From the NCBI RefSeq assembly GCF_050314255.1, contig NZ_JBNPMZ010000007.1, forward strand, positions 67,231-131,230: a DNA stretch of 64,000 bases. The letters run 5' to 3'. Positions within the stretch are counted from its first letter, which is position 1, and each line of letters begins with the position of its first letter. Below, one piece after another: positions 41,986 to 51,137 of the stretch. The notes under the pieces are model-generated. The model had not been told where the DNA came from, did not search any database, and saw only the letters and a list, made by a program, of their open reading frames with translations. The position numbers were made by a program, and so were the translations under genes. The DNA comes from Claveliimonas sp034178805. GTDB lineage: Bacteria > Bacillota > Clostridia > Lachnospirales > Lachnospiraceae.

Positions 41986-42222
41986 TTAAACCATGCACTC
42001 GTGCATCTCTTCTTCCTGGATTCCCACCTGCGCCATTACAGCCTGAATTTCTTCTCTGTCTGCCAGATCCGCACACCATGACAATCCACAGCCCGCGGAA
42101 ATTGCCCTGGGTACCGGAATCAGGCGTCCCGGAGCATTATGCTCTTTGCATGCTTTCTCCATAGCCATCGCATCTGCAGTGGTATGGAAGGTTACTACCA
42201 GTTTTAATTCTTTCTTTCTCAT
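41986..42222 (-). CDS. DUF3343 (putative Se/S carrier-like) protein
   Basis: A 78-residue protein, MRKKELKLVVTFHTTADAMA, with AISAGCGLSWCADLAD supplying the paired cysteines expected of this family (Pfam renamed it Se/S carrier-like). It is the last gene of the selenium operon, two bases after the TusA-like gene, and may carry a persulfide or perselenide between the desulfurase and SelD. That role is inferred. The ATG at 42222 is preferred to a TTG three codons upstream. Confidence 0.8.
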   Translation of the reverse strand: MRKKELKLVVTFHTTADAMAMEKACKEHNAPGRLIPVPRAISAGCGLSWCADLADREEIQAVMAQVGIQEEEMHECMV

Positions 42223-42223
42223 C

Positions 42224-42427
42224 TTACTCAATCACTACTTCGAAACATCCGCCTTTCTCTGTAGAAGTTGATTTCTTACCATGGTCTTTGGCATACTTTT
42301 CAACATTCATTTTCTGGTGAGGCTCACTGACCAGTACTTTCACCGGTCCATTCGCATTCTTTAATGCTTCTGCTGTCAGCATCAAAGGCTCCGGACAGGA
42401 AAGACCTCTTGCATCTACTTCTTTCAT
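42224..42427 (-). CDS. TusA-family sulfurtransferase-like protein
   Basis: A 67-residue protein with the TusA signature VDARGLSCPEPLML, including the Cys-Pro that carries persulfide. The start at 42427 gives the normal N-terminus. Such genes lie next to YedE-type transporters in selenium-using Clostridia, and the protein probably hands sulfur or selenium to a partner. Confidence 0.85.
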   Translation of the reverse strand: MKEVDARGLSCPEPLMLTAEALKNANGPVKVLVSEPHQKMNVEKYAKDHGKKSTSTEKGGCFEVVIE

Positions 42428-42478
42428 ATATTTTACCTTCTTTCCTAGAATATCATAACCATATACATATTTCAAAGT

Positions 42479-43576
42479 TTATTTTGTTTTTTCTCTCTTA
42501 CATGTCACTGCAATTACGAAGCATACAACAATACAGATGATACATGCAATCTTGCCTGCCATCGGTACTGCACCTGCTACGATTTCACCAGTCTCCGGAT
42601 TCGGAGCAGTTCCGCTTGCAGCCAGACCAAAGTTATGACAGCATGCAGCTCCAAAAAGAAGTCCCAGTACTGTTACTGCAGAGTCAGAGGAACCCTGTCC
42701 TGCAAGGATTAACTGACGAAGCGGGCATCCACCTGCAAGAACTGCAGCAAATCCAACAGCATACATTCCAAGGATATTCCACAGATGCTCGGAATGAGCA
42801 ATGATTCCCGGTGTACCAAATGCAAGAATGAATCTTCCAGTTGCAATATTGAATACTAACATTACTACAAACAGTCCGCCAATAACGGTAAGCAGGTCAA
42901 AATTCTTCATAAGTACAACGTCACGGATACTTCCGGCAAAGCACATTCTGGATTTCTGTGCAAACGCTCCGAAGATAAGGCCGCCAACCAGTGACAGAAT
43001 CAGTGGTGCATGAACGCTTCCCGGTCCAGCCTCACTTGCCTTTAAGAGCGGTGTACATACTGCCAGAATCAGGATAGCAACCATAATTGCCGGCATTACA
43101 GCTCCACTTGCAAACTGTGTCTCATGAGCACGTCCAAGGCTGAAGCCTTTTTTCAGGAAAAATGCTCCTGTTGAAACTCCAAGGATAAATCCGATTAATG
43201 CAACCCATGCATTCAGATCACCGGCGGACATACGAATAATCATACGCAGCGGGCATCCCAGGAACACCAGAGAACCAATCATGATGATCATTCCCAGAAT
43301 AAAGCGGATCATCGGTGATGAACCTGCCGTAGAACGATATTCCTTTGTTGCAACTGAAATAATAAATGAACCAAGTACCAGACCGATGATTTCCGGTCTT
43401 GCATACTGTACCACTGCCGCCTGGTGCATACCCAGCGAACCTGCAATGTCACGCACGAAGCAGGCAATACAGAATGCCATGTTGGCAGGATTTCCAAAGT
43501 ATGCAAGACATGCCGCTACAAGACCACATACTACACCTGCCAGTGCTAATTTCTTCTTTGAATCTGATAAATTCAT
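42479..43576 (-). CDS. yedE: YedE-type putative selenium transporter
   Basis: A 365-residue, roughly ten-helix protein of the YeeE/YedE family. Conserved Cys-containing segments appear twice (FLGCPLRMIIRMSAGD and LAGGCPLRQLILAGQG), together with QKSRMCFAGSIRDVVL. The family includes thiosulfate transporters; copies beside SelD, YedF and TusA have been proposed to import selenium. The start at 43576 has GGAGG upstream; a longer frame to 43657 overlaps the desulfurase gene. Confidence 0.87.
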   Translation of the reverse strand: MNLSDSKKKLALAGVVCGLVAACLAYFGNPANMAFCIACFVRDIAGSLGMHQAAVVQYARPEIIGLVLGSFIISVATKEYRSTAGSSPMIRFILGMIIMIGSLVFLGCPLRMIIRMSAGDLNAWVALIGFILGVSTGAFFLKKGFSLGRAHETQFASGAVMPAIMVAILILAVCTPLLKASEAGPGSVHAPLILSLVGGLIFGAFAQKSRMCFAGSIRDVVLMKNFDLLTVIGGLFVVMLVFNIATGRFILAFGTPGIIAHSEHLWNILGMYAVGFAAVLAGGCPLRQLILAGQGSSDSAVTVLGLLFGAACCHNFGLAASGTAPNPETGEIVAGAVPMAGKIACIICIVVCFVIAVTCKREKTK

Positions 43577-43619
43577 GTGTTTTTCCTCCTCTTTTCTTTC
43601 CATTCCCAATATGGAAACA

Positions 43620-44762
43620 TCAGGCGTCTTCTCTCGCCAGTTCACGGATCGCTTCAATAGCTGTATCCACTTCTTCTTCCGTGTTACAATGCGAAAAGCT
43701 GAATCTCACAGCCCCCTGCTCTACCGTACCAAGCGCCTCATGCATAAGCGGTGCACAATGTGCCCCCGGTCTGGTTGAAATATTATATTCTGTAAGAAGC
43801 TCATCACTCACTTCTGAAGAATCATAGTCGCCGATATTAAGTGTAACGATCGGACATCGGTTTTTGGAACTGAAATCCCCGTACACTTTCACGCCTGGAA
43901 TATCCTTTACTCCCTCGTAGAATCTCCACATAAGATCCTGCTCTTTCTCCCGGATATGATCCATGCCAGTTCTCTCGATCACTTCAAGTGCTGCATGCAG
44001 ACCTGCAATTCCATGACCATTTAAGGTCCCGGCTTCCAATGCCGTCGGCATATCAGTCGGATGGGTTTTGCTATAGGTCTGAACCCCGCTTCCGCCGCTC
44101 TTTAAAGGACGGATCGCAAGTCCTTCTCTCACATACATACCTCCGGTTCCCTGCGGTCCCATAAGACTCTTATGACCGGTAAAGCACAATACGTCGATGT
44201 TCATCTCCTGTACATCTATCGGAAATACACCTGCCGTCTGGGAAGCATCCACGATAAACAGCACCCCATGACGCTTTGCAATCTCACCAACCCGTTTAAG
44301 ATCCACAAGATTTCCCGAAAGATTCGAGCCATTCGTACATACAATTGCTTTGGTATCCGAACGGATCGCCGCTTCTATATCCGCATAATCTGTCACACCT
44401 CTACTGTCACTTTTAACAATCGTAAGCTCCGCTCCTTTTTCCTGAAGCTCATAAAGCGGTCTCAGTACAGAATTATGTTCCATCATTGTAGTGACCACAT
44501 GATCTCCCGGCTCGATCAGACCTTTGATTGCAATATTAAGGCTCTCTGTAGAATTACTGGTAAATACCACCTGTTTCGGGCTGGTCCCCCCAAACATTTT
44601 ACAGAGCTTCTCCCTGGTGTCATAAATTATCCGGGAAGCGCTGAGCGCTGCACCGTGAGCACCTCTGCCCGCATTCCCCATGGAGCTCATCGCTTCCACA
44701 ACTGCATCTATCACTTCCTGCGGCTTATGCATAGTGGTTGCTGCATTATCTAAATATATCAT
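43620..44762 (-). CDS. Cysteine desulfurase-like PLP enzyme of the selenium operon
   Basis: A 380-residue class-V aminotransferase fold. The PLP lysine is in CFTGHKSLMGPQG and the nucleophilic cysteine in TRPGAHCAPLMHEALG, as in SufS/CsdA and selenocysteine lyases. In this operon it may release selenium or sulfur from (seleno)cysteine for SelD. Substrate preference cannot be read from sequence. Confidence 0.9.
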   Translation of the reverse strand: MIYLDNAATTMHKPQEVIDAVVEAMSSMGNAGRGAHGAALSASRIIYDTREKLCKMFGGTSPKQVVFTSNSTESLNIAIKGLIEPGDHVVTTMMEHNSVLRPLYELQEKGAELTIVKSDSRGVTDYADIEAAIRSDTKAIVCTNGSNLSGNLVDLKRVGEIAKRHGVLFIVDASQTAGVFPIDVQEMNIDVLCFTGHKSLMGPQGTGGMYVREGLAIRPLKSGGSGVQTYSKTHPTDMPTALEAGTLNGHGIAGLHAALEVIERTGMDHIREKEQDLMWRFYEGVKDIPGVKVYGDFSSKNRCPIVTLNIGDYDSSEVSDELLTEYNISTRPGAHCAPLMHEALGTVEQGAVRFSFSHCNTEEEVDTAIEAIRELAREDA

Positions 44763-44886
44763 TTTATACTAACCTCACTTCTTTCTGACTCTTTCTTAAG
44801 TATATGCCTTTTCTCCCGGCTCGTCTAATCGAAAACTGCAATATATAAGCGCCACTTATAGATACATTCTATACATGGCGCCATAT

Positions 44887-45798
44887 TTATTGATTTTCAA
44901 TTGGATAAACTTCTTTTACAACCTTTAAAAATCTCTCTGCCGAGAGCGACAACTGATAATTTTTATTATACACCGCATTAATATCACGGCCATCATCTGC
45001 TCCCGGAATCGCAAATGCCAACACCCGTCCTTCTTTCACTTCATCTTCCGTCGCAAGACGGGACAGGATGGAAACACCCATTCCGCGGCTGACTGATTTT
45101 TTAATCGTCTCCGGATTCTCAATGCTGGCAACGACCTGCAGGGATTCCGGATTAATTCCCGCACCCTTAAGCTGCTTTCTGGCCTCTTTGCGGGTACCGG
45201 AGCCCTCCTCCCGCATGATCAGCGCTTCCCTGGTAATCCAGGATATATCCTGTGGTGTGTTCTGGAGAATCCGGTATTTCTCTTCACAGGGAGTGATGAT
45301 TACCAGATCATCCTTATAAAACGGAATGTACTTACAGTGCTTTTTTTCAAGTACCGTTCCGGTAAATCCAATGTCCACCACATGGTCAACCACCTGGTCG
45401 ATTACCTTTGCACTGTCCATCTCCATAATTTTCAGTTGTTCATCCGGATATTTTTCGTTAAATCGAGCCAGTACCTTTGGCAGCAGATACTGAGCAGGAA
45501 TCGTGGATGCTGCAATCGTAATACATCTCTTTTCCTCGTTTTTTCCGCTTCCGAAAGATGCCTCTATCTGTTTCTCCAGATCAACCATCTGCCGGGCATA
45601 TTTGTAAAGAAGCTGTCCGTCGTCAGAAAGATTTACTTCTTTTGTATTGCGGACAAATAATCGGACATCCAGTTCTTTTTCCAGCGAAGCTATATGCGCG
45701 CTGATGGTAGGCTGAGTCAAAAACAGATTCTTGGCAGCCCCGGAAAAGCTTCCGCTCTCTGACACTTCTACAAATGCCTCTAATTGTTTCAAATTCAT
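44887..45798 (-). CDS. LysR-family regulator, selenium-metabolism associated
   Basis: A 303-residue regulator with N-terminal winged helix (MNLKQLEAFVEVSESGSFSG, then LFLTQPTISAHIASLEKELD) and a substrate-binding domain. It shares one base with selB, so both are translated from one message. A LysR type is recurrently found beside selA/selB in Clostridia. What it senses is unknown. Confidence 0.88.
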   Translation of the reverse strand: MNLKQLEAFVEVSESGSFSGAAKNLFLTQPTISAHIASLEKELDVRLFVRNTKEVNLSDDGQLLYKYARQMVDLEKQIEASFGSGKNEEKRCITIAASTIPAQYLLPKVLARFNEKYPDEQLKIMEMDSAKVIDQVVDHVVDIGFTGTVLEKKHCKYIPFYKDDLVIITPCEEKYRILQNTPQDISWITREALIMREEGSGTRKEARKQLKGAGINPESLQVVASIENPETIKKSVSRGMGVSILSRLATEDEVKEGRVLAFAIPGADDGRDINAVYNKNYQLSLSAERFLKVVKEVYPIENQ

Positions 45799-47711
45799 TA
45801 GTATTTTACCCTTTCACTTTCTGCCCCGGCCTTCTTCGTCACCTTAATACTGTCCATATATTCCAGAATCGGCTTTGCACTCTTTCTGCTGGTCTGGAAC
45901 ATATCTCTCACTTCAGCAATAGTTATGACCGGGTTCTCACTCAGCTTGTCGCCGATGCGTTCTTTCGCCCGATCCATATACTCTGAAAGCGTATACATAT
46001 CATCGGTCACTTTCACCACCTGGTGTTCTTCCAGAAGGATATTCAGGATATCATCTGCCACCTCGGCAGATTTCCCCTTAAATTCCATCTCGGAATACCG
46101 GACAAAATCGTAATTTGCCTCCTTCATGGTGCGAAGCATAGTGCCTGACACTTTCTCATATATCTCATCCTTTCGGACCTGATATCCCGGTGTTGAAAGG
46201 AACTCATCCACTCTCTGGATGACACCTGCCTCCTCAATACCGGCCACATACCGGTCAAACACATTCGGCTTCATTTTCTTAAAATATGTCATTTGTACCT
46301 CGGCCTTCTTCATGCCGTAGCGGTACGGATATTTCTTCTCATATTCTTTCAGGGCTTCCAGCAGAACCATCCGCGCCTGCCGTTCGCTGTCACTGTGCCA
46401 TACATAAGTATCTTTCCGCATAGCAAATGTCTGTACACGTCCCTCTTCCGCAAGCTCTTCCACATCTGCCACCACTTCTTCCATAGAAAGAGCTGTCAGT
46501 CTGGCAAGCTCCGCCTGCGTAATCATGGTATCCCCATGCTCCTTCACATGCAGTTCGATAACATCTGCGGAAGAACCGGACTCCTTCTGCTCCAGTTCCC
46601 GGATCACCTGCTCCTGGAATCTCTTATGAATGGACGGATTCGGTTCCAGAACCACTCCGCCGCCAATCGTCTCCATCGGTGAATAGAAACGGACTACGAA
46701 CTTATCGCCTCTGCGCAGAGCAATCTCCTCCTCCAGACGAAGCTGCACATAGCCGCTCTCACCCGGACCGATTTCTTCTTTATCCAGAAGTACCGCCCGA
46801 CACAGGATCTCACTGGTACCTGTAAAGAAATGAAGCCTGGTGTGGTTCGTCAATACTCTCATGGAAGAGTCCAGAACATTCAGCTTCACATCCAGAAGAT
46901 CCGTATTTTTCATGCTGTCCGGCGGGGCAAGAACACAGCCCCTGCTGATTTCTCTTTTCTTTATATTGGAAAGATTGATTGCTACACGCTGTCCCGCATA
47001 ACACCGTTCCTTATCCTCACCATGAACCTGAATACTCCTGATCTTACTGGTCTTTCCGATTGGATACATTTCCAGAGTATCTTCTTTGGAAATCGTTCCC
47101 GTGAGCAATGTTCCGGTAATAATGGTGCCGAATCCCGACAGAGAAAACGCGCGGTCTATGGGAAGTCTTGGAATCGTTGTAATATCCTTTTGCACGACTT
47201 CGTCTCTGGTCATATGTTCAATGGTCTCAACAAGGACACCCAGTCCTTCACCCGTAGCAGCTGATACTTTTACTACCGGCGCATGTTCCAGAAATGTTCC
47301 CGCCAGTTCTTCCTTCACTTCCTCTTCCACCAGTTCCAGCCATTCTTCATCTACCAGGTCGCATTTATTTAACACGATGATACTTTTTTCAATACCCAGA
47401 AGCTGCAGGATATCCATATGCTCTCTTGTCTGCGGCATCACGCCTTCATCGGCGGCTATAACCAGCATAACCAGGTCCATACCAACGACACCGGCCACCA
47501 TATTATTGATAAATTTCTCATGGCCGGGAACATCGATAATACCAGCCCGGTCTCCTCCCGGCAGATCGAACCAGGTAAATCCCAGATCAATGGTTATACC
47601 TCTCTTCTGTTCTTCCTCCCAGCGATCCGTATTACGACCGGTTAGAGCCTTGATCAGTGTTGTCTTACCATGATCGATATGACCGGCAGTTCCTATAATT
47701 ATGTTCTTCAT
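45798..47711 (-). CDS. selB: Selenocysteine-specific elongation factor SelB
   Basis: A 637-residue GTPase that delivers Sec-tRNA to UGA codons. The EF-Tu-like part has GTAGHIDHGKTTLIKALTG, DVPGHEKFINNMVAG and NKCD. The C-terminal winged-helix repeats (about 390-637) bind the SECIS hairpin. It lies between selA and the LysR gene. Targets in this window are prdB and selD. Confidence 0.96.
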   Translation of the reverse strand: MKNIIIGTAGHIDHGKTTLIKALTGRNTDRWEEEQKRGITIDLGFTWFDLPGGDRAGIIDVPGHEKFINNMVAGVVGMDLVMLVIAADEGVMPQTREHMDILQLLGIEKSIIVLNKCDLVDEEWLELVEEEVKEELAGTFLEHAPVVKVSAATGEGLGVLVETIEHMTRDEVVQKDITTIPRLPIDRAFSLSGFGTIITGTLLTGTISKEDTLEMYPIGKTSKIRSIQVHGEDKERCYAGQRVAINLSNIKKREISRGCVLAPPDSMKNTDLLDVKLNVLDSSMRVLTNHTRLHFFTGTSEILCRAVLLDKEEIGPGESGYVQLRLEEEIALRRGDKFVVRFYSPMETIGGGVVLEPNPSIHKRFQEQVIRELEQKESGSSADVIELHVKEHGDTMITQAELARLTALSMEEVVADVEELAEEGRVQTFAMRKDTYVWHSDSERQARMVLLEALKEYEKKYPYRYGMKKAEVQMTYFKKMKPNVFDRYVAGIEEAGVIQRVDEFLSTPGYQVRKDEIYEKVSGTMLRTMKEANYDFVRYSEMEFKGKSAEVADDILNILLEEHQVVKVTDDMYTLSEYMDRAKERIGDKLSENPVITIAEVRDMFQTSRKSAKPILEYMDSIKVTKKAGAESERVKY

Positions 47712-47776
47712 ATTCTGCTCCTCATGATTCAGGGACGCCCTCTCCTTTCAGGAAAGCGCATCCCTGAATCCTGTTT

Positions 47777-49204
47777 TTATCTTGCTGCGATCAGACTCAC
47801 TTCTTCTAGCACGTCAAGTTCTTTAAACTGGCTTACCATAAGCTTGAACATCTGCTTGTCCAGAGTTCTTGCATCGAGAAGAATTGTGTCATTCACAGTT
47901 CTTGCGATCACAGGAACCGGAAGATGCCGCATACGCTCCTCCAGCTCTGCCACACTGATCTTATCCGGATGAATCGTCACTCCCATACTCGGAATGCGCT
48001 CCAGCGGAAGGGATCCTCCTCCAATCTGAGATTCGCACTCCTGCAGCTCTATCCGCGCCGGAAGCTCTGCCTTTTTCAGAATGCGTGCCAGTGTTCTGGC
48101 ATCGCTTTCCACCTCTTCAAACGGCTTGGTAATCATCCGGAGTACCGGAATATTCTGAATAGCCTTCTCCTCAGACAAATACTCCTGAAGTACCAGTTCC
48201 AGAACGGAAGCCGTAAATTTATCAATACGCAGTGCTCTGGTAAGCTGGTTCTTCTTCATCATATCGATATATTTTTTCTTACCGATGATGATTCCCGCCT
48301 GAGGTCCTCCCAGCAGCTTGTCTCCGCTGAAGCAGACTACATCTGCACCCTTGCGGATGGATTCCTGAACGGTCGGCTCATACGTAATACCATATTTGCT
48401 CAGATCAATTAACACGCCGCTTCCCAGATCCTCAATCACCGGAATATCGTACTCTTTTGACAAAGGCACAAGCTCATCAATCGGTACACTCTCTGTAAAT
48501 CCTACGATTCGGTAATTACTGGTATGAACCTTAAGAAGAGCTTTCGTCTCTTCTGTAATTGCCTCTTCGTAATCACTATAATGCGTCTTATTAGTGGTTC
48601 CCACCTCTACCAGAGTGGCTCCGCTTTGCTCCATTACATCCGGAATGCGGAATTTTCCACCAATCTCTACCAACTCGCCACGGGAAACAACCACTTCCCC
48701 GCCTTTGGCAAGCGAACTCAAAATCAGCATAACCGCTGCTGCATTATTATTAACTGCCATTGCAGCTTCAGCACCGGTTAATTTGCACAACAGCTTTTCA
48801 AAATGGGAATAACGTTCACCACGTCTTCCCTCCTCAAGATTGTATTCCAGATTGGAATACCCGGTTGTTAAGGCAAAAGCCCTTTCCATGTGCTTTACCC
48901 CTATCGGCGCACGTCCAAGATTCGTGTGAAGTACCGTTCCGGTTCCGTTTATTACCTTTTTCATATTTGGAGCATGCATAGCCGCAACGGTCATCTCGAT
49001 ATGGTTTTTCAACATCTCAATCTGCACCTTCGCTGCCTCTTCATCGTCACATTTTCCAATGAAGGAGCGAAGCTTATCTGTCTCAATATGAATGGACTCC
49101 ATTACGGTATCCCGACTGTACAGGTCAATCATTGCCTGAATGTCTGGATCTTCAAGCAATACATCCACCTTGGGGATACTACGGTATAAGGTATTTTTAT
49201 TCAT
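47777..49204 (-). CDS. selA: L-seryl-tRNA(Sec) selenium transferase
   Basis: A 475-residue PLP enzyme that converts Ser-tRNA(Sec) to Sec-tRNA(Sec) using selenophosphate. The PLP lysine is K296 in CFSGDKLLGGPQAG, and the N-terminal helical domain for tRNA binding is intact. It lies between selD and selB. Confidence 0.96.
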   Translation of the reverse strand: MNKNTLYRSIPKVDVLLEDPDIQAMIDLYSRDTVMESIHIETDKLRSFIGKCDDEEAAKVQIEMLKNHIEMTVAAMHAPNMKKVINGTGTVLHTNLGRAPIGVKHMERAFALTTGYSNLEYNLEEGRRGERYSHFEKLLCKLTGAEAAMAVNNNAAAVMLILSSLAKGGEVVVSRGELVEIGGKFRIPDVMEQSGATLVEVGTTNKTHYSDYEEAITEETKALLKVHTSNYRIVGFTESVPIDELVPLSKEYDIPVIEDLGSGVLIDLSKYGITYEPTVQESIRKGADVVCFSGDKLLGGPQAGIIIGKKKYIDMMKKNQLTRALRIDKFTASVLELVLQEYLSEEKAIQNIPVLRMITKPFEEVESDARTLARILKKAELPARIELQECESQIGGGSLPLERIPSMGVTIHPDKISVAELEERMRHLPVPVIARTVNDTILLDARTLDKQMFKLMVSQFKELDVLEEVSLIAAR

Positions 49205-49240
49205 AATTAATGAGTTCCCTTCTCCTGTGGTTTCTATTTT

Positions 49241-50281
49241 TTAAAATAACCGGATGAGCTTATCACTCTTCGGCGCTACTTTTCCGATAACGGATACAGT
49301 AGTATCCATGCCGGCTTTCTCAAATCCCGCCAGCATTTCTTTTAGATTATCCGGGCTTACGCTGATGAGAAGGCCTCCGGATGTCTGCGGATCGTAGAGA
49401 AGATCAATGTAATGTTCTTCCACAGATCCCGTTTCCACTTTCCCAATGGAATATCCCCGGTTCTTGTATGCTCCCGCAGGGATCAGCCCCATTTTCGCGT
49501 AATCAATTGCGTCTTCCATATACGCAATATCCCTGACATTGAGCTCAAAGGTCACATCACTTGCGGAGGCCATCTCCACACAGTGACCCAGAAGCCCGAA
49601 TCCGGTTATATCGGTGCAGGCAGACACATCGTATTTTTCCACTGCCTGCTTGCCTTTTTTATTCAATGATGCCATAACCGTCTGCGCCTCCCGTATTGCG
49701 GCAGGCGAAGCCATATCTGCTTTGATAGCAGTATTTACGACACCGCTTCCTATCTGCTTCGTCAGGACCAGTACATCGCCCGGCCTGCAGCCATAGTTCT
49801 TAAATATCTTATCGGGATGAACGAACCCGGACACACACAGTCCGTATTTCGGTTCGTCGTCCTGTACGGAGTGGCCTCCCACCAGGACTGCTCCCGCTTC
49901 TTTCACTTTATCTGCGCCTCCCGCAAGGATGTCTCCCAGAATCGCCGGGTCCAGGCAGTTCGGGAAACCTACGATATTCAGTGCTACCGCCGGCTCTCCT
50001 CCCATTGCCCACACATCACTCAGGGAATTTGCTGCTGCTATCTGTCCAAACATGTAGGGGTCATCGACAATTGGAGTGAAGAAGTCGACCGTCTGGATCA
50101 TAGCAATTTCATCTGTAACCTTATAGATGGCTGCATCATCGGACGTTTCAATACCGACAATTAAGTTGTCGTCCTGAAATTTCGGCAGCTTGCTCAGAAC
50201 CTGAGCAAGGGTCTCCGGACCGATCTTAGCGGCTCATCCTGCTGTCTTAGTTAGCTGGGTTAATCTGACATCTGATTTCAT
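49241..50281 (-). CDS. selD: Selenophosphate synthetase SelD, itself a selenoprotein (UGA = Sec)
   Basis: A 346-residue enzyme making selenophosphate from selenide and ATP. The ATG at 50281 has GGAGGAAG upstream. Codon 16 is TGA (50234-50236) in the catalytic position, KTAG-Sec-AAKIGPETL, where other SelD proteins have Cys or Sec next to the conserved Lys. Downstream, SDDAAIY and VGGHSVQDDEPKYG match the family. Without recoding the gene would appear to start at an internal ATG about 60 codons later. GGTC-CGGA-GACC and GCTCAG-GTT-CTGAGC hairpins follow the UGA and may act as SECIS. Confidence 0.95.
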
Positions 50282-50311
50282 AACTTTAAACTTCCTCCTC
50301 GTTGTCTTGCC

Positions 50312-50920
50312 TTATGGTTTGATAATATTAGAAGCGCCAGCCATTTTCTCTACAATGCTGTACATATTTGTCACGCTTCCTACAGCCAGTTTTTCTTTCA
50401 TTCCGTAATAATCCAGACATGTACCGCAGGTCATGATCTCTACTCCCTGTGCTTCCAGTGATTTCAGATCCTCCAGAGAATCAGATCCTTCACATGTCAG
50501 TGTAGCTCCTCCATTATAGAAAAGTATGGTCTTTGGAAGAGTATCCAGCTGAGTTACTGCAAAGATAAATCCTTTGATCAGAACCTTTCCCAGATCATCA
50601 TTACCTGTTCCCATACGATCTGATGATACAACCACTACAGTATTATCTCTTCTATCCGGCATACAGCTCTCTCCTTCTTCCTCTGTCTGTGCTGCAGGTG
50701 CCCCTGCCATTACGATTGTCACTTTAAACTCTTTATCCCCAAGTTTTTCTGATGACACCTGTCCACCGCTTGCGGATGCCATTTTACTTACATTCTGTAC
50801 TGCGATTTCATTATCTACCAGCACCTCAATGGTCTCCGGACCAGTCAAGGCCTGCATTGCTTTTTTTGTTTTAATAACTGGAATCGGGCAATTATCACCC
50901 ATTGCATTAACTGTAATCAT
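50312..50920 (-). CDS. yedF: Selenium metabolism protein YedF
   Basis: A 202-residue two-domain protein. The N-terminus is TusA-like (VNAMGDNCPIPVIKTKKAMQ) and the C-terminus is DsrE-like, with CGTCLDYYGMKEKL. YedF accompanies selD in selenium-using bacteria; its biochemical role is undetermined. It is the first gene of the operon running down to 41986. Confidence 0.92.
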   Translation of the reverse strand: MITVNAMGDNCPIPVIKTKKAMQALTGPETIEVLVDNEIAVQNVSKMASASGGQVSSEKLGDKEFKVTIVMAGAPAAQTEEEGESCMPDRRDNTVVVVSSDRMGTGNDDLGKVLIKGFIFAVTQLDTLPKTILFYNGGATLTCEGSDSLEDLKSLEAQGVEIMTCGTCLDYYGMKEKLAVGSVTNMYSIVEKMAGASNIIKP

Positions 50921-50952
50921 TTGTTTTACCTCTTTTCATTTTCATCAATTTT

Positions 50953-50980
50953 AAGCGGCTCTTTACGACCCGCTTTTTTC
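50953..50980 (+). terminator. Terminator-like hairpin in the yedF 5' region, plus-strand polarity
   Basis: AAGCGG/CCGCTT with an inner TC/GA pair, loop TTTAC, followed on the plus strand by six T. It lies in the yedF leader, so in sense direction it has no U-tract and on the plus strand it would stop antisense transcription. Confidence 0.4.
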
Positions 50981-51011
50981 GAAAGCCCCCTGCTTCTTCA
51001 CTTATAGACAT

Positions 51012-51040
51012 ATTCTATCACTGATTCCCCAAAAGGTAAA
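51012..51040 (-). promoter_or_regulatory. Promoter of the selenium operon
   Basis: Minus-strand TTTACC (51035-51040), 17 bases, TAGAAT (51012-51017). The -35 is weak. Confidence 0.45.
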
Positions 51041-51067
51041 CCTTAAGTTTTGTTTTACAACAATATT

Positions 51068-51096
51068 TTGACTCTCTTTGCAGATTATGATAAAAT
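51068..51096 (+). promoter_or_regulatory. Promoter of the methyltransferase gene
   Basis: TTGACT (51068-51073), 17 bases, TAAAAT (51091-51096), divergent from the selenium operon. Confidence 0.65.
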
Positions 51097-51137
51097 GCCC
51101 ATAAATACGCAAATATTCGAAAAGAGGTATGTGAGAC

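Noticed and set aside
50102..50281. selD appears to lack its N-terminus
   Set aside because: The missing part is encoded upstream of an in-frame TGA at codon 16, with a good ATG and RBS at 50281.
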